A stretch of 64,000 nucleotides of DNA from Crocinitomicaceae bacterium (GTDB taxonomy: Bacteria > Bacteroidota > Bacteroidia > Flavobacteriales_D > Crocinitomicaceae): assembly GCA_020436025.1 (NCBI GenBank), contig JAGQYP010000009.1, positions 1-64,000 on the forward strand. Direction: 5' to 3'. The notes beneath the pieces were generated by a model, which saw nothing but the letters and a program-made list of their open reading frames with translations, searched no databases and had not been told where the DNA came from. How positions within the stretch are numbered: the stretch's first letter is position 1; each line of letters starts with the position of its first letter. Of the stretch, positions 62,363-64,000 are shown piece after piece. Made by a program: the position numbers and the translations under genes.

Positions 62363-62686
62363 ATGATAAAAGTAACAGAAAGCGCTAAAAATAAGGCCTT
62401 GCAGTTGATGTCGGAGGACCACAAAGATGGATATTTTATTCGTGTTGGGGTAAAAGGAGGAGGATGTTCAGGACTCATGTACGACCTCGAATTTGACAAT
62501 CAAGAGTCAGAGAGTGATAAGGTGTTTGAAGATAACGGAATGAAGGTAGTTGTTGACAAAAAGAGCTATTTGTATTTAGTTGGAACCACTTTGGACTATT
62601 CAGGTGGTTTGAACGGGAAAGGTTTCATATTTGTCAATCCAAATGCCAACAGAACTTGTGGATGCGGGGAAAGCTTCTCACTTTAA
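62363..62686 (+). CDS. A-type iron-sulfur carrier (IscA/SufA/HesB family)
   Basis: 107 residues. The three cluster-binding cysteines are present: Cys35 in KGGGCSGLMYDLEF, and Cys99 and Cys101 in NRTCGCGESF. The whole protein is one HesB domain. It carries or transfers Fe-S clusters to target proteins. sufB follows after 9 nt, so this is a suf-type operon; which A-type subgroup cannot be told without a tree. Confidence 0.94.
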   Translation: MIKVTESAKNKALQLMSEDHKDGYFIRVGVKGGGCSGLMYDLEFDNQESESDKVFEDNGMKVVVDKKSYLYLVGTTLDYSGGLNGKGFIFVNPNANRTCGCGESFSL

Positions 62687-62695
62687 AAAGAATTT

Positions 62696-64000
62696 ATGGC
62701 GGATTATACAGAAAACGAGTTAGCTAAAGATCTCGAAAATAAGGAATACGAATACGGTTTTACGACCAATATCGAATCTGAGAAAATTCCAAATGGATTG
62801 AATGAGGACATTATCAGACTCATTTCTTCTAAAAAAAATGAACCAGATTGGTTGTTGGAATTCAGATTGAAGTCTTTCAAAATGTGGGAACAAATGGAAG
62901 AACCAGATTGGGCGCATGTAAAATATCAAAAGCCAGATTTTCAAGGGATTTCTTATTACGCAGCTCCGAAGAAACAGAAATACGAGTCTTGGGATGATGT
63001 TGATCCAGAAATGAAAGAAACCATGAGTAAATTGGGGATTTCACTGGAAGAACAGAAAAGATTAACGGGTGTAGCAGTTGATTTTGTGATGGATTCTGTT
63101 TCCGTAGCAACTTCCTTCAAAGAAAAATTATCCGAGCTTGGAATTATCTTTTGTTCTTTTTCAGAAGCCGTTCAGGAACATCCGGATTTGGTAAAGAAAT
63201 ATTTGGGAACTGTTGTTCCACAGTCGGATAACTTTTACGCAGCATTGAATTCAGCGGTATTTTCAGACGGTTCGTTTTGCTACATCCCAAAAGGAGTGAA
63301 GTGTCCGATGGAATTATCCACTTATTTTAGAATAAATGAAGCAGGTACTGGTCAGTTTGAAAGAACTTTATTGATAGCTGATGAAAATGCCTATGTAAGT
63401 TATCTGGAAGGTTGTACTGCACCGCAAAGAGATGAAAATCAATTGCATGCTGCTGTTGTGGAGTTGATTTCTTTAGATGGAGCTGAGATCAAATATTCTA
63501 CAGTTCAAAACTGGTTCCCTGGAGACAAAGAGGGGAAAGGTGGAGTATTCAATTTTGTTACTAAAAGAGGAATTTGCCACAAGAGGGCAAAAATTTCTTG
63601 GACACAAGTTGAGACAGGTTCAGCGGTTACTTGGAAATATCCTTCTTGCATTTTGAAAGGGGATGATTCGGTTGGAGAATTTTATTCAGTTGCCGTGACC
63701 AATAACCACCAAATGGCGGATACTGGAACGAAAATGATCCATTTGGGAAAAAACACGAAAAGCACGATCATCTCTAAAGGAATTTCAGCTGGAAAATCGC
63801 AGAATTCTTATCGAGGATTGGTGAAGATTGATCGTAAAGCAGACAATGCAAGAAACTTTACTCAATGTGATAGTTTGTTGATGACGGATAGATGTGGAGC
63901 ACATACTTTCCCTTATATCGAATGTGAGAATCCAACAGCTCAATTAGAGCATGAGGCCACTACGTCGAAAATTGGAGAAGATCAGATCTTTTACTGTTTA
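62696..64000 (+). CDS. sufB: Fe-S cluster assembly protein SufB (3' end outside the window)
   Basis: Open from the ATG to the window's right edge, 435 codons visible of an expected ~480. [25 protein letters not shown] is the conserved SufB N-terminus, and [57 protein letters not shown] and [12 protein letters not shown]-like [14 protein letters not shown] follow; [19 protein letters not shown] is in the C-terminal beta-helix. Scaffold of the SufBCD complex, where the cluster is built. Confidence 0.96.
   Translation, partial: MADYTENELAKDLENKEYEYGFTTNIESEKIPNGLNEDIIRLISSKKNEPDWLLEFRLKSFKMWEQMEEPDWAHVKYQKPDFQGISYYAAPKKQKYESWDDVDPEMKETMSKLGISLEEQKRLTGVAVDFVMDSVSVATSFKEKLSELGIIFCSFSEAVQEHPDLVKKYLGTVVPQSDNFYAALNSAVFSDGSFCYIPKGVKCPMELSTYFRINEAGTGQFERTLLIADENAYVSYLEGCTAPQRDENQLHAAVVELISLDGAEIKYSTVQNWFPGDKEGKGGVFNFVTKRGICHKRAKISWTQVETGSAVTWKYPSCILKGDDSVGEFYSVAVTNNHQMADTGTKMIHLGKNTKSTIISKGISAGKSQNSYRGLVKIDRKADNARNFTQCDSLLMTDRCGAHTFPYIECENPTAQLEHEATTSKIGEDQIFYCL

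Overview
The window reads as chromosomal DNA of a member of the Bacteroidota, most likely order Flavobacteriales. The DNA is AT-rich. Several promoters match the Bacteroidota primary-sigma consensus (TTTG, 19-21 nt, TAnnTTTG). Type IX secretion (T9SS) and gliding genes (gldH, sprE/porW) and T9SS sorting domains are present. The F-type ATP synthase operon lacks atpD and atpC, as is usual in this phylum. Apart from one local duplication next to a tRNA gene there is no sign of phage, transposase, integrase, CRISPR or rRNA; this is mostly core genome.

Layout. 1-2.3 kb: end of a T9SS-secreted protein, galE and an exported beta-rich protein. 2.4-7.7 kb: a zinc-finger protein, an S9 peptidase, a minimal type-B sorting-domain protein, ricT and gldH, meeting holB on the other strand. 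8.9-12.8 kb: a coiled-coil exported protein, an EamA transporter, a universal stress protein and a two-gene unit of unknown function. 12.8-17 kb (minus): O-antigen ligase-like protein, CtpA-type protease, rnpA and an exported protein. 17-20.5 kb: YceI lipoprotein and SprE/PorW. 20.6-26.8 kb: bactofilin, atpZ, an AtpI-like protein and atpBEFHAG. 26.9-31 kb: DUF3109 protein, Kelch/T9SS protein, a small exported protein, DUF1456 protein, an orphan gene and tRNA-Gln. 31.2-36.5 kb: a giant DUF2723 membrane protein, a NodB deacetylase and a cyclase-family hydrolase. 36.5-41 kb: rimP-nusA-infB with a hairpin in the leader. 41-43 kb: a Cys-rich lipoprotein, DUF302 protein and amidase-SPOR. 43-50 kb: a tripartite RND pump operon under a TetR regulator, then rnhA. 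50-54.7 kb: an inactive amidotransferase-like protein, a lipoprotein, two unknown genes, an aminopeptidase P and an alpha/beta hydrolase. 55-59 kb: a LytTR regulator with a propeller sensor kinase and an acidic lipoprotein. 59-62.2 kb: a helical-repeat protein, thiL and two more Cys-rich lipoproteins. 62.3 kb to the end: iscA/sufA-like gene and the start of sufB.

What stands out is regulatory architecture rather than a new operon. (i) At five genes an exact TAnnTTTG box lies 3-4 nt before the ATG, which predicts leaderless mRNAs. (ii) Four genes start within 1-11 nt of a terminator-like hairpin and its U-tract; at rimP a good promoter lies upstream of the hairpin, which suggests attenuation. 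(iii) Terminator-like hairpins lie inside the ATP synthase operon after atpE and atpA. (iv) Most convergent gene pairs touch or overlap at their stop codons. Among proteins, a set of three small lipoproteins sharing a C-x-C...C...C pattern and a glutamine-amidotransferase-like protein without nucleophile or triad Glu are the best leads. No clearly new defence or metabolic system is visible. All calls were made by reading the sequence, without database searches.
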